From Aquimarina sp. Aq78 (lineage in GTDB: Bacteria > Bacteroidota > Bacteroidia > Flavobacteriales > Flavobacteriaceae), in contig NZ_OMKA01000026.1 in NCBI RefSeq assembly GCF_900299525.1, forward strand, positions 661,337 to 725,336: a stretch of DNA of 64,000 bases, given 5' to 3'. Shown in pieces: positions 43,522 to 51,319 of the stretch. The stretch's first letter is position 1, and each line of letters begins with the position of its first letter. The notes under the pieces are model-generated. The model ran no database searches. It had not been told where the DNA came from and saw nothing but the letters and a program-made list of their open reading frames with translations. The translations under genes were made by a program, and so were the position numbers.

Positions 43522-44427
43522 TTATTGAATTACGAAAGATTCGATTACTTTATTAATATCTTGTTCTTTTATGTATTCGTCAGAAAATAGGTGCTTATAT
43601 AGTGGTTTGTTATTAACTTTGGCTTCTAGTACTAAATTGGCATTTCTTCCAAAAATTTTGTCCCATTTATTGCGAACTAAAGCCCATTTTTGATTGTTTT
43701 CTTTCCACCAGTTTGCGGCTACTTTACATTTACTATCGTCTACTTTCACATATGTATTGTATCCTTTTTCCTTAGCCAAAATAACATCAGCTTTACCTGC
43801 TTCACGTATTACTTTATCATTGTTTTGATCGTGTATCCAACCATTTTTAGTAATCTCATGTCTGTTTCCTCTAACAGTTACATTGTAATCACTTCTTTTA
43901 GTATACTCTCGTCTTGGTAATGGAGCATCTGTTCTGTTTTCCCAAAAACTTTTTCCATCCACATGTACCCAGGTCGCAGAGCCTTCATAACGAGGACTAT
44001 CGTCTACCTGATATACTTTTTGAGTCCACTGCCCTTTTACATCAGATTCAGACTTACTTTCATAATTCCAGGAATTATTACCGTTGAACATATAGAAATC
44101 GGTATTTTGAAATATCCAATCTTGTCTCCAATGTTTTACAATATGAGGTTTTGAAGGATCACCTACTTGTAATAGATGCTGAATAGAAATCTTGTTTTTA
44201 TCCTCCTCAACCAATTGAGCCCATTCTAACCCTTTGGCAATTTTTGTTTTTGAAGGCTTATAAAGAGAATCATTGCTATATTGAAAAGTTTCTGCAAAAT
44301 TGAAGGTTACTTCATAGCAACCACACATTTTTTTTATAGCATTTTTATCTTGCTTTTTTTTATCCTGTGCAGTTATCGTACATACTGCAACTAAAAGTAA
44401 AAGTGATGAAAGTGTTAATCGTTTCAT
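43522..44427 (-). CDS. DUF6607 secreted protein
   Basis: The 301-residue protein has a signal peptide (LTLSSLLLLVAVCTITAQ). The DUF6607 pattern includes MCGCYEVTFNFAETF, HWRQDWIFQN, SATWVHVDGKSFWEN and the terminal EYIKEQDINKVIESFVI. It probably acts in the periplasm or at the surface; function unknown. It is first in the operon DUF6607-receptor-ankyrin-DUF2271-PepSY reductase, directly after the dyad promoter at 44458-44520, so it is expected to be induced with the iron genes. Confidence 0.8.
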   Translation of the reverse strand: MKRLTLSSLLLLVAVCTITAQDKKKQDKNAIKKMCGCYEVTFNFAETFQYSNDSLYKPSKTKIAKGLEWAQLVEEDKNKISIQHLLQVGDPSKPHIVKHWRQDWIFQNTDFYMFNGNNSWNYESKSESDVKGQWTQKVYQVDDSPRYEGSATWVHVDGKSFWENRTDAPLPRREYTKRSDYNVTVRGNRHEITKNGWIHDQNNDKVIREAGKADVILAKEKGYNTYVKVDDSKCKVAANWWKENNQKWALVRNKWDKIFGRNANLVLEAKVNNKPLYKHLFSDEYIKEQDINKVIESFVIQ

Positions 44428-44457
44428 TTTTGAATATTTTAAAAAATTACTAATCCT

Positions 44458-44520
44458 TATTTAGATTGAATTAAAATAATTATATATTTGCTGCAAATTT
44501 ATTAAGAATGAATCTAAATA
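44458..44520. promoter_or_regulatory. Dyad-flanked divergent promoter, copy of 27962-28024
   Basis: The inverted repeat TATTTAGATT/AATCTAAATA (44458-44467, 44511-44520) encloses a plus-strand -7 box TATATTTG (44483-44490) and a minus-strand box TAAATTTG (44494-44501). The plus-strand box stands 24 bp from the left ATTTAGA, exactly as at 27965/27989. The minus-strand box fits the DUF6607 operon. The operator is shared by both directions. Confidence 0.6.
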
Positions 44521-44603
44521 GAAATAGATTTTTGCTTTATTTTTTATTTTTTTTACCTAAATTTCATTTTCGCGTAAAAAGGATGATAGATATAACATCA
44601 TAG
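44508..44603 (+). CDS. Possible 31-residue hydrophobic peptide
   Basis: An ATG 11 bp after the expected transcript start opens a 31-codon frame with a hydrophobic middle (FLLYFLFFLPKF) and basic ends. It could encode a small membrane peptide or be chance in AT-rich DNA. There is no Shine-Dalgarno site, but these bacteria often lack one. Confidence 0.2.
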   Translation: MNLNRNRFLLYFLFFLPKFHFRVKRMIDITS

Positions 44604-44742
44604 AGGATGTACTAGTAATTATGATAAACCTCTTTTTATCAAGATCGTCAATGAAAGTGTTAAAAGGGGAAATCAGAAATTAGAGAATACTTTATTAAAA
44701 TAGTAAAACGTGTTTTTTGTTTTATAACCATAGTGTTAATGT

Positions 44743-44777
44743 AAACTCTCCATATCCTTTGATATGGAGAGTTTTTT
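44743..44777 (+). terminator. Orphan strong terminator
   Basis: AAACTCTCCATATC (44743-44756) and GATATGGAGAGTTT (44761-44774) form 14 perfect pairs around CTTT, followed by TTTTTT. No annotated plus-strand gene lies upstream before 36641, so it needs a transcript of its own. Confidence 0.8.
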
Positions 44778-44976
44778 GTGGATTATCTACATGGATCAGT
44801 ACATAAAAGCAATGTTTTGATAAAAAATAACAGTACGAAATATGAGCCTTGTGCAGTTCATCAATTATTAATACTCTCGTTTACTTATTTTAATAAGATT
44901 TAATAAGATGAATTCATAACTAAATTGTCGTTTACAAGAGTGGTGAGGTATGTTTGTGGCAGAGGTGCTAAAAAGG

Positions 44977-44984
44977 TATATTTG
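44977..44984 (+). promoter_or_regulatory. Putative -7 box TATATTTG for AraC-type gene
   Basis: TATATTTG with a TTG at 44953-44955 (21-bp spacing) fits the Bacteroidota promoter. It ends only 5 bp before the ATG at 44990, so the message would be nearly leaderless unless a later start is used. Confidence 0.5.
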
Positions 44985-44989
44985 TTACT

Positions 44990-45832
44990 ATGCCAAGAAC
45001 AATTTTCGAAAATATTGTAATTCAACATTTTGACAAAATGACTTTTTTCGAGTTTTGTCAATATACAAGTATTCGTTTTTTTGAAGTTGTACATTTCATA
45101 AAAGGAAGTGGTACAATAAAGATTAATGGAAGTAATGTTTCATACCATCCTAATAGTCTTTTTGTTTTTATACCAGACGATGTATATATAGTGCAAGTAG
45201 ATACACCCACTACAGTAACAGCGATTAAATTTTTAAAAAGTTTTTTTAATGATTCAACAATCCCGGTTAACGATTGGTTTAGAAAGATTGAAACAGTTCT
45301 GAACAACGAAAGCCGGTCGGGAGAATTTGAATTTCAATCAAAATCTGACAAAAAAAATCTAGGCTCACTAATAAAAATACTTCATGAAGAAAATCAAGAC
45401 AAAGAATTCTTCGACGTCATTATAGTTCAAAATACATTATCGACAATATTACGTATCATAGCAAGAAATGCAAGTCAGATAACTACTGTCAAATCTTCAA
45501 AACATCAAAATTCTAAAATCCAGGATATCATCAATTACATCCATCATCATATCTATGAACCAGATTTGATTACGAACAAAACTCTAGCAGAAAAATTTAA
45601 TGTAGCAGACAATTATATTGGACAATATTTTAAGAAACAAATGGATATAAGTATTAAAAAATATATCCTTAATTATAAATTGAAATTGGCTGAAACACGC
45701 TTAAAATATACGGATTTGCATTTCTCTGAAATTGCCTCAGAACTCGGTTTTACTGATGCCAGTCATTTGAATAAAATCTTTTTGGCATACAAAGGAATAA
45801 CAATTGGAGCATTTCGAACATCCCTAAGATAG
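44990..45832 (+). CDS. AraC family transcription regulator
   Basis: The 280-residue protein has an N-terminal cupin-like sensing domain (about 15-130, IKGSGTIKINGSNVSYHPNSLFVFIPDDV). The C-terminal AraC domain (about 185-280) has two helix-turn-helix units: NKTLAEKFNVADNYIGQYFKKQMD and HFSEIASELGFTDASHLNKIFLAYKGITIGAFR. It stands 114 bp upstream of a four-gene plus-strand operon whose promoter overlaps a perfect 21-bp dyad (45888-45908), its likely target. If the promoter box at 44977 is used, translation may start at the first nucleotides of the mRNA or at Met17. Confidence 0.9.
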   Translation: MPRTIFENIVIQHFDKMTFFEFCQYTSIRFFEVVHFIKGSGTIKINGSNVSYHPNSLFVFIPDDVYIVQVDTPTTVTAIKFLKSFFNDSTIPVNDWFRKIETVLNNESRSGEFEFQSKSDKKNLGSLIKILHEENQDKEFFDVIIVQNTLSTILRIIARNASQITTVKSSKHQNSKIQDIINYIHHHIYEPDLITNKTLAEKFNVADNYIGQYFKKQMDISIKKYILNYKLKLAETRLKYTDLHFSEIASELGFTDASHLNKIFLAYKGITIGAFRTSLR

Positions 45833-45887
45833 ATTCTTTTCTTACATCTTTAAACTTCGTTTTTTACTTAAATCACTTTGTTTTTTA

Positions 45888-45908
45888 CACAATCAAATTT
45901 TGATTGTG
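45888..45908. promoter_or_regulatory. 21-bp operator dyad CACAATCAAA-N-TTTGATTGTG
   Basis: The 10-bp arms (45888-45897, 45899-45908) are perfect inverted repeats with one central base. The dyad ends 4 bp before a TAATTTTG -7 box (45913-45920), so it covers the -33 region of the operon starting at 45947. Confidence 0.65.
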
Positions 45909-45912
45909 GTGG

Positions 45913-45920
45913 TAATTTTG
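45913..45920 (+). promoter_or_regulatory. Putative -7 box TAATTTTG
   Basis: This matches TAnnTTTG, 26 bp before the ATG at 45947 and immediately after the 21-bp dyad. Confidence 0.5.
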
Positions 45921-45946
45921 TTTTAGAAAATTAAAACAATTTAGTA

Positions 45947-46273
45947 ATGAAGAAAAAACCACAACAAGTTTTTGATGATCATCTTAAAGCAATAGAAACT
46001 TTAAACCCGATTGCTGTGATAGATAATTATGCTGCCGATGCTTTATTTGTTACTCCAGAAGGTACTTACAAAGGAAAAAAGGAAATACTAAAGTTTTATA
46101 AAAAAATACTTCCAAGGCTGAAGAATTTTGATGCTAAATCAATTAGACAATCGATGTGTTCTAATATTATAAACCTTATTTGGTTTGTGAAAAACAGAAA
46201 TGTCGAAACTGATATTTATATAATAATAAATGAAAAAATTCAGTATCAAAGATGTTCAGGAGTAATTAAATAA
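45947..46273 (+). CDS. NTF2/SnoaL-like small protein
   Basis: The 108-residue protein has the N-terminal pattern of the cone-shaped SnoaL/NTF2 fold: VFDDHLKAIETLNPIAVIDNYAADALFVTPEGTYKGKKEI. The second half (residues about 60-108) is divergent and ends with a short strand pair. Such proteins bind or isomerise small hydrophobic molecules; a catalytic pair cannot be named. It is first in the operon with an enoyl-CoA hydratase-like gene 15 bp downstream. Confidence 0.65.
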   Translation: MKKKPQQVFDDHLKAIETLNPIAVIDNYAADALFVTPEGTYKGKKEILKFYKKILPRLKNFDAKSIRQSMCSNIINLIWFVKNRNVETDIYIIINEKIQYQRCSGVIK

Positions 46274-46288
46274 TTTAAAAACAAAAAG

Positions 46289-47134
46289 ATGGATACTACA
46301 GAATTTAAAACTTTTAAAGTAACAGTAAAAAATGCGCAAGCTTGGGTAACTTTTGATTACGAACCGGTTAATATACAAGGTGTTCCGATGCTTGATGATT
46401 TAAACAATTTGGCAGAACAGCTAGAAAATGACCGCTCTATAAAAGTAGTCGTATTTCAATCGGCACATCCAGAGATATTTGTAGCTCATGCAGACACAAA
46501 TATGTTAAAAGACATGTCTACAGTTGCAGTACCAAGAGAAGAAGTAAAAACATTGTACATACAAGATGTTCTAAACAGAATTAGCAAACTACCACAAGCA
46601 ACTATTGCAAAAGTAGAAGGTTTTGCCAGAGGAGGAGGACATGAATTTATGCTCGCATGTGATATGCGATTTGCAGCTCGTGGAAAGGCAAAATTTATGC
46701 AAATGGAAGTAGGTATGGGAATTTTACCTTGCGGAGGAGGTTCATCACGGATGGCACGTCAAGTGGGATTAGGAAAAGCACTAGAAATTATCTTAATGGC
46801 AAAAGATTTTGATGCTGATGAAGCAGAACGTTTTGGAACTATAAACAGAGCTCTTGATGCATCTAAAATAGGGAGTTATGTCGAAGACCTAGCAGATAGA
46901 ATCTCTAAATTCCCTGCAGAATCAATTGAAGCTTGTAAACGTACCGTATATGCCTCTATAGATTTATCAATTGATGATGCTATTAAAGAAGAAGCTTATT
47001 GGTTGTACCAATCTATGAGTAAAACACCAGCACAAAAACGTTTCCAATATGCAGATGATAATGGTGCCCAATTTGATATGAATAATCAAAGAGCATGGAA
47101 CGATCTTGTCATAGGAATTCAGGATGTGAAATAG
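46289..47134 (+). CDS. Enoyl-CoA hydratase/isomerase family protein
   Basis: The 281-residue crotonase-fold protein has oxyanion-loop motifs VVFQSAHPEIFVAHADTNM and AKVEGFARGGGHEFMLACDMRFAARG, then MEVGMGILPCGGGSSRMARQVG. In typical hydratases two glutamates act in the MGxxPxxG and GxxxE regions. Here the loop reads GILPCGGG without an obvious second Glu, so the reaction could be other than hydration. It is second in the operon with NTF2-like, LLM flavin and SDR genes. A terminator at 47163-47187 may end part of the transcripts. Confidence 0.8.
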   Translation: MDTTEFKTFKVTVKNAQAWVTFDYEPVNIQGVPMLDDLNNLAEQLENDRSIKVVVFQSAHPEIFVAHADTNMLKDMSTVAVPREEVKTLYIQDVLNRISKLPQATIAKVEGFARGGGHEFMLACDMRFAARGKAKFMQMEVGMGILPCGGGSSRMARQVGLGKALEIILMAKDFDADEAERFGTINRALDASKIGSYVEDLADRISKFPAESIEACKRTVYASIDLSIDDAIKEEAYWLYQSMSKTPAQKRFQYADDNGAQFDMNNQRAWNDLVIGIQDVK

Positions 47135-47162
47135 TTAGTAGAAATATTATACTAGAAAATAG

Positions 47163-47187
47163 AAATGCCTCTTTTTTAGGGGCATTT
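47163..47187 (+). terminator. Hairpin after enoyl-CoA hydratase gene
   Basis: The stem AAATGCCTC/GGGGCATTT (one G-T pair) with a TTTTTTA loop is followed by TAT. It could attenuate expression of the next two genes. Confidence 0.55.
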
Positions 47188-47204
47188 TATGTAAAACATG
47201 AAAA

Positions 47205-48143
47205 ATGGAAAATTTTGAATCTATAAACAAAGGATATAATAATGTTTTTAAACCTGGGCAATTAAGTATAGGGCTTGTGGTTCCTATTGAAAACTATGCA
47301 CAAGGAGCTACCCCAACAATGAAAGATCATGTAGAACGAGTACAAAAAGTTGAAGAAATAGGCTTTAAAGCCATCTGGTTAAGAGATATCCCATTTAATG
47401 TGCCTTCTTTTGGAGATGTAGGGCAAACTTTTGATCCTTTTACTTATTTGGGTTATCTAGCAGGAAAAACCACAGATATTGCATTAGGAGTTGCAAGTAT
47501 TGCATTACCACTACATCACCCAGTTCATATAGCAAAATCTGCAGCAACTATAGATCAATTATCTAATGGAAGATTGATTATGGGAGTGGCATCAGGAGAT
47601 AGGTATGATGAATATCCTGCAATGCATATTGACTATGAGAAACGAGGAGAATTATTTAGAGAGTCATTTGCTTATATTCGTAAAGCACAAAATGATTTCC
47701 CTAATTTGGAAACCATTCATTATGGTAATTTAAAAGAAACGATAGACATACTACCTAAGCCTACAGCTCATAAAATCCCATTATTAATGACAGGATATAG
47801 CCAGCAAACATTGGAATGGAGTGTAGAGAACACAGATGGTTGGATGTCATACCCTAAAGGTTTGTATCAACAACAAAATACCATTGCACAATGGCGAGAA
47901 CTTATAACAGAAACACAAGCGTATAACAAACCATTTATGCAACCTTTATATATTGATTTACAGAAAAATGATGATTTTAAACCTCAACCGATCTCACTGG
48001 GTTTTAAAATTGGAGCAAATTATTTAATTGAACATTTGAATCAATTACAAGATATAGGTGTCAATCATGTTGCATTAAATCTACGTTTTAATTCTATGCA
48101 TATAGAGGATACACTTGAGCACCTGTCAAATAAAGTGTTATAG
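47205..48143 (+). CDS. LLM-class flavin-dependent oxidoreductase
   Basis: The 312-residue luciferase-like monooxygenase begins LSIGLVVPIENY and has IGFKAIWLRDIPFNVPSFG and ASIALPLHHPVHIAKSAATIDQLSNGRLIMGVASG. The last is the flavin-binding pattern of this class. Members oxidise organic substrates with reduced FMN or F420. A start at the ATG 47205 gives MENFESINKG. It lies 35 bp before the SDR gene. Confidence 0.88.
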   Translation: MENFESINKGYNNVFKPGQLSIGLVVPIENYAQGATPTMKDHVERVQKVEEIGFKAIWLRDIPFNVPSFGDVGQTFDPFTYLGYLAGKTTDIALGVASIALPLHHPVHIAKSAATIDQLSNGRLIMGVASGDRYDEYPAMHIDYEKRGELFRESFAYIRKAQNDFPNLETIHYGNLKETIDILPKPTAHKIPLLMTGYSQQTLEWSVENTDGWMSYPKGLYQQQNTIAQWRELITETQAYNKPFMQPLYIDLQKNDDFKPQPISLGFKIGANYLIEHLNQLQDIGVNHVALNLRFNSMHIEDTLEHLSNKVL

Positions 48144-48178
48144 CATTTTTATTTCGGTAAACAACAACAAATATTACT

Positions 48179-48982
48179 ATGAGAAAAACGATATTAATAA
48201 CGGGTAGTACAGATGGCATAGGAAAATTAACTGCCATAAAATTAGCTAAAAAAGGGCATACGATTTATATTCATGGAAGAAGTTCAGAAAAACTTTCTAT
48301 TGTTATTTCAGAAATAAAAATCATGACAAAAAACGAGAATATAAAAGGATTTGTAGCTGATTTTTCGGATCTAAATTCGGTCAAACTAATGGCGAATCAA
48401 ATTAAGAAAGAAGTACCGCAAATTGATGTGCTAATTAATAACGCTGGAGTCTATAATAGTTCTGTGTCTCATAATGCCGATGGTTTAGATATGCGATTTG
48501 TTGTAAATTATTTTGCACCTTATATAGTAACTAATGAGTTAATACCTTTGTTGAATAAAGGATTGGAACCTCGTATTATAAATTTAAGCTCGGCAGCACA
48601 ATCTTCTGTATCATACAAAACATTGTTAGGAAAAGAAAAACAATCTGAAGGAGAAACCTATGCACAAAGTAAATTAGGATTAACCATGTGGAGTTTCTAT
48701 TTGGCTAAAACCTTACAGGGTATATCTGTAATTGCAGTAAATCCAGGCTCATTACTTAATACCAAAATGGTAAAAAAAGCTTTTGGGAATTCTTGGTCAT
48801 CAGCAGATAAAGGTGCAAACATTTTGTGTGAATTGGTAACTTCAGAAGAATATAAAGGTATTTCAGGAAAGTATTTTGACAATGATAAAGGTACTTTTGG
48901 GAAAGCACATCCAGATGCGTATAATGAAATAGAAATTAATAAACTTATTCATCATACTCAACAATTGTTGTATGAACTTTAA
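48179..48982 (+). CDS. Short-chain dehydrogenase/reductase
   Basis: The 267-residue SDR has the nucleotide motif TGSTDGIGKLTAIKLAKKGH (about 7-26), NNAGVYNSS, an active Ser in INLSSAAQSS and the YxxxK pair in TYAQSKLGLTMW. It resembles retinol-dehydrogenase-like (WW-domain oxidoreductase type) SDRs rather than fatty acid enzymes. It ends the four-gene operon; the terminator at 49033-49065 follows. Confidence 0.88.
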   Translation: MRKTILITGSTDGIGKLTAIKLAKKGHTIYIHGRSSEKLSIVISEIKIMTKNENIKGFVADFSDLNSVKLMANQIKKEVPQIDVLINNAGVYNSSVSHNADGLDMRFVVNYFAPYIVTNELIPLLNKGLEPRIINLSSAAQSSVSYKTLLGKEKQSEGETYAQSKLGLTMWSFYLAKTLQGISVIAVNPGSLLNTKMVKKAFGNSWSSADKGANILCELVTSEEYKGISGKYFDNDKGTFGKAHPDAYNEIEINKLIHHTQQLLYEL

Positions 48983-49032
48983 TTATTAAAATCTAAGTTC
49001 TCTAAACAAGAGTTTGTAAAACTTTTGTAAAC

Positions 49033-49065
49033 AAAAAAAGCTTCTCGATTAAGAGAGGCTTTTTT
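49033..49065 (+). terminator. Terminator after SDR gene (copy of tRNA terminator)
   Basis: AAAAAAAGCTTCTC and GAGAGGCTTTTTT pair around GATTAA. Runs of A and T on both sides make it bidirectional. It is nearly identical to the stem at 57181-57215. Confidence 0.8.
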
Positions 49066-49069
49066 GCTG

Positions 49070-49100
49070 TACGGACAGAGAGATTCAAACTCTCTCACCT
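49070..49100 (-). pseudogene. tRNA-Leu 3' fragment
   Basis: On the minus strand the fragment gives a T arm GAGAG-TTTGAAT-CTCTC and a degenerate acceptor CTGTCCGT, matching GAGAG-TTCGAGT-CTCTC and CCGCCCGC of the real gene. The anticodon and D arms are absent, so it cannot be a functional tRNA. Confidence 0.6.
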
Positions 49101-49109
49101 AAGATATTA

Positions 49110-49457
49110 TTAGTTATTGACTACTTCGTTTTCTGTCATCTTTATATCGACAAGAATTAAACGTTTCTTGTGTTGTTTCACTTGCGTATCCTTGCTTACA
49201 ATTTCTATGTTATCAATTTCATAAGTAATTATAAACTCTTTTCCTGTAAGTTTTTTTGTGCTTAAATCATACTTAGAGATCGCTTTTTTACTTACAAAAG
49301 TAAATTCGAGTACCTTTCCCGTATCCTTATTAGTAAAATAATACGCTTTATCAGATTGTCCGCTATAGGTTACCTGTGCTTCTACGATATCATTATTATC
49401 TATAGAGGTAAAACTAGCTGTTAATACTACTGCTAAAATTAAAAGAATCTTTTTCAT
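49110..49457 (-). CDS. Small secreted protein of unknown function
   Basis: The 115-residue protein has a signal peptide (KKILLILAVVLTASFTS). A beta-rich mature part follows (VEAQVTYSGQSDKAYYF, VLEFTFVSKKAISKYDL, FIITYEIDNIEIVSK). The family is not recognised. It is the first gene inside the island at its left border, on the minus strand with its own start, facing the T9SS gene divergently. The C-terminus DIKMTENEVVNN ends 10 bp from the repeat. Confidence 0.55.
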   Translation of the reverse strand: MKKILLILAVVLTASFTSIDNNDIVEAQVTYSGQSDKAYYFTNKDTGKVLEFTFVSKKAISKYDLSTKKLTGKEFIITYEIDNIEIVSKDTQVKQHKKRLILVDIKMTENEVVNN

Positions 49458-49858
49458 TTTATAATATGATTTTGTTGTTATATATATTGAGACACCAAAA
49501 GATAAACAAAGTCACTAATAATTCCAATAAAAAACTCTTTAAAAGGAGATGTAAAATACGTTCTAATTTTCTTTTTCGTTTAATGAGAAGCCATTATAAC
49601 TTTGAAAAGAGTGATTTACAATCAATAAATCAGATGCTTTTTAAAATCTCTATTTTATATAATATTAACTCTTATAAGCAGTACCTATATTATTAGAATA
49701 TACCTTTCTGCTAAGTTTGAAATAAAATAACTTTTTTTTCAAAAAACAGGGTAATGAAATCTTCTTTCTCCCCCCTTTAGTATAGAAGTACTAAAGAGGC
49801 GGAAACCGAAAAGCCTTTAAAAGAGTAGGTATTCTTAAAACACATTAAACTTTTAACT
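49458..49858. other. 401-bp gap with long leader of the T9SS gene
   Basis: A 76-codon frame at 49466-49696 has no family features and poor composition, so it is not called. Before the ATG at 49859 the plus strand can form CTTTAGTA/TACTAAAG (49775-49782 with 49789-49796) around TAGAAG. Nearby AAAGAGGC and GCCTTT can pair as an alternative, giving a structured 5' leader. Confidence 0.4.
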
Positions 49859-51211
49859 ATGAAAACCAATAAACTACTTTTTACGTTTTTGTTTGCTTGT
49901 ATTTCCCTTATGGGTATGAGTAAAAACAACGATTCACCAATAAAGATAGAGATAGAAGACGATATGTTTGCATGCAATCCACCACCTATATCAGGTATAT
50001 CAGTGTCAACTATTACTTGTCCGGGAAATCAAAATACATTTAAATTTGATTGGCCCTCTTCTACATCAAATCAATTTTATAGATATCAATACGTATTGAA
50101 TGATAAAAACGGTAATATCTTACAACAAGGATATATTTCTCAAGCCTCACAATCAAATGTAACTTTCACAGTCAATAGTTCGTTGAAAGCTGTTAAGTTT
50201 AAAGTAAGAGTTATTTTTACCTGTGGCTATACACCTAAATTAGGATATATCAGGAAATCAGGGAATTGGGGGATTTTCCGCCATAGATTAGCTCGTAGAA
50301 CTATCCCAATTACTTCAGTTACATCAATGGGATCTTATTGCTCCCAGAATACAGTAACATTTACACCGGCACCAAATTCTTCTTTAAATGATGAATATCA
50401 TTGGGAAATTGATTTTGGACCAGGCTTGCCATTACAGACGGGGATATCTACTAAATCTGCACCTGCTTTCTCGGTTATTTCAATACCGATACAATATTCA
50501 GGAGGTCCTGTAAATGTTTATGTAACACCAAAGAATTTTTCCTGTGGATTTGGAACTACATATCACCAAGTATTTACTCCCGCTGCACCAGCTATATATG
50601 ATTTAAGTAATACTATAATTAATCTTCCATCGAGCTATTGTCCGGGTACATCAAATACATTCGAAGCTACTCCTTTAATCCCTGGAGTAGAATATAAATG
50701 GACTTTTGCATATGTAGCCTCAAACCCTTCTACTTCTCCGATAATTTCCCAGGGTTTTGAAATGAATAAATTTAGTCCAAATTTTGGCTCAGGAAACCCT
50801 ACGGGTACAGGTGCAGTTACTAGTTACTACGTATCATTAGAAGTACGTAGCGGATGTAAACCATGGTCTGATCCAATCTCTAAAGGTCCGATCCAGGTTT
50901 CTTATAGCAACAACTGCAACCCTATTGGTAGTATAAGCAGTTTATCAAGAGGGCAGAGTAAATCTCAGACTGATTTATTTGATATGAATATATATCCTAA
51001 CCCGAGTAGTTCTGGTGTGTTTAATGTAAATACTTTAGGCTTAGAGGGAGCTAAAAAAATACAAGTATATGACATATCCGGAAAATATATTATAGAAAAA
51101 ACGTTAGAAGCAAACCAATCAAAACTTGATTTATCAAGTTATTCAAGAGGTTTATATTTTGTTAAGATATCAAATGGAGTTGATCAAAAGACACGAAAAA
51201 TAATCTTTTAG
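49859..51211 (+). CDS. Secreted multi-domain protein with T9SS sorting domain
   Basis: The 450-residue protein has a signal peptide (NKLLFTFLFACISLMGMS). A repeated Ig/PKD-like beta region (about 35-355) contains paired motifs SVSTITCPGNQNTFKF, SYCSQNTVTFTPAP and SSYCPGTSNTFEATP. The type A sorting domain (about 375-450) has FDMNIYPNPSSSGVFNV, KIQVYDISGKYII and GLYFVKISNG, ending KTRKIIF. It is exported by the type IX system and placed on the cell surface. No enzyme motif is seen; it may be an adhesin or recognition protein. It lies inside the tRNA-bounded island, opposite the protease operon. Confidence 0.82.
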   Translation: MKTNKLLFTFLFACISLMGMSKNNDSPIKIEIEDDMFACNPPPISGISVSTITCPGNQNTFKFDWPSSTSNQFYRYQYVLNDKNGNILQQGYISQASQSNVTFTVNSSLKAVKFKVRVIFTCGYTPKLGYIRKSGNWGIFRHRLARRTIPITSVTSMGSYCSQNTVTFTPAPNSSLNDEYHWEIDFGPGLPLQTGISTKSAPAFSVISIPIQYSGGPVNVYVTPKNFSCGFGTTYHQVFTPAAPAIYDLSNTIINLPSSYCPGTSNTFEATPLIPGVEYKWTFAYVASNPSTSPIISQGFEMNKFSPNFGSGNPTGTGAVTSYYVSLEVRSGCKPWSDPISKGPIQVSYSNNCNPIGSISSLSRGQSKSQTDLFDMNIYPNPSSSGVFNVNTLGLEGAKKIQVYDISGKYIIEKTLEANQSKLDLSSYSRGLYFVKISNGVDQKTRKIIF

Positions 51212-51230
51212 AACATGAAATAATATCAAT

Positions 51231-51260
51231 AAAGCCTATCCTTTTTTTGGATAGGCTTTT
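51231..51260 (+). terminator. Terminator of T9SS protein gene
   Basis: AAAGCCTATCC (51231-51241) and GGATAGGCTTT (51249-51259) pair perfectly around seven T, followed by T. It also faces the end of the CHAT gene. Confidence 0.85.
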
Positions 51261-51319
51261 CTACTTACCAAAATGGAATCTTTATGATAAAACAGAGAAC
51301 TATAAATAACGATATGAGA

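Larger units (their letters stand above)
44497..44777 (+). ncRNA. Candidate short transcript between dyad promoter and orphan terminator
   Basis: A plus-strand promoter (TATATTTG at 44483) would start a transcript near 44497. The next terminator, a 14-bp perfect stem at 44743-44774 with six T, ends it after about 280 nt. No ordinary gene lies between, only a 31-codon frame (44508-44603). The layout would suit a metal-regulated small RNA. Expression is not shown by the sequence. Confidence 0.35.
49031..49100. repeat. Left direct repeat of tRNA-Leu 3' end and terminator
   Basis: These 70 bp align with 57179-57250 in the same orientation with about ten differences and one 2-bp gap. The order is terminator stem, GCTGT, acceptor 3' strand and T arm. 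The intact tRNA is at the right copy. This is the classic signature of integration at a tRNA 3' end, with the decayed copy marking the far border of an 8.1-kb island. Confidence 0.65.

Noticed and set aside
49466..49696. 76-codon plus-strand frame between the secreted protein and T9SS genes
   Set aside because: Basic, Asn/Lys/Tyr-rich random-looking translation; the start lies 8 bp from a divergent start and no homologue-like pattern is visible.
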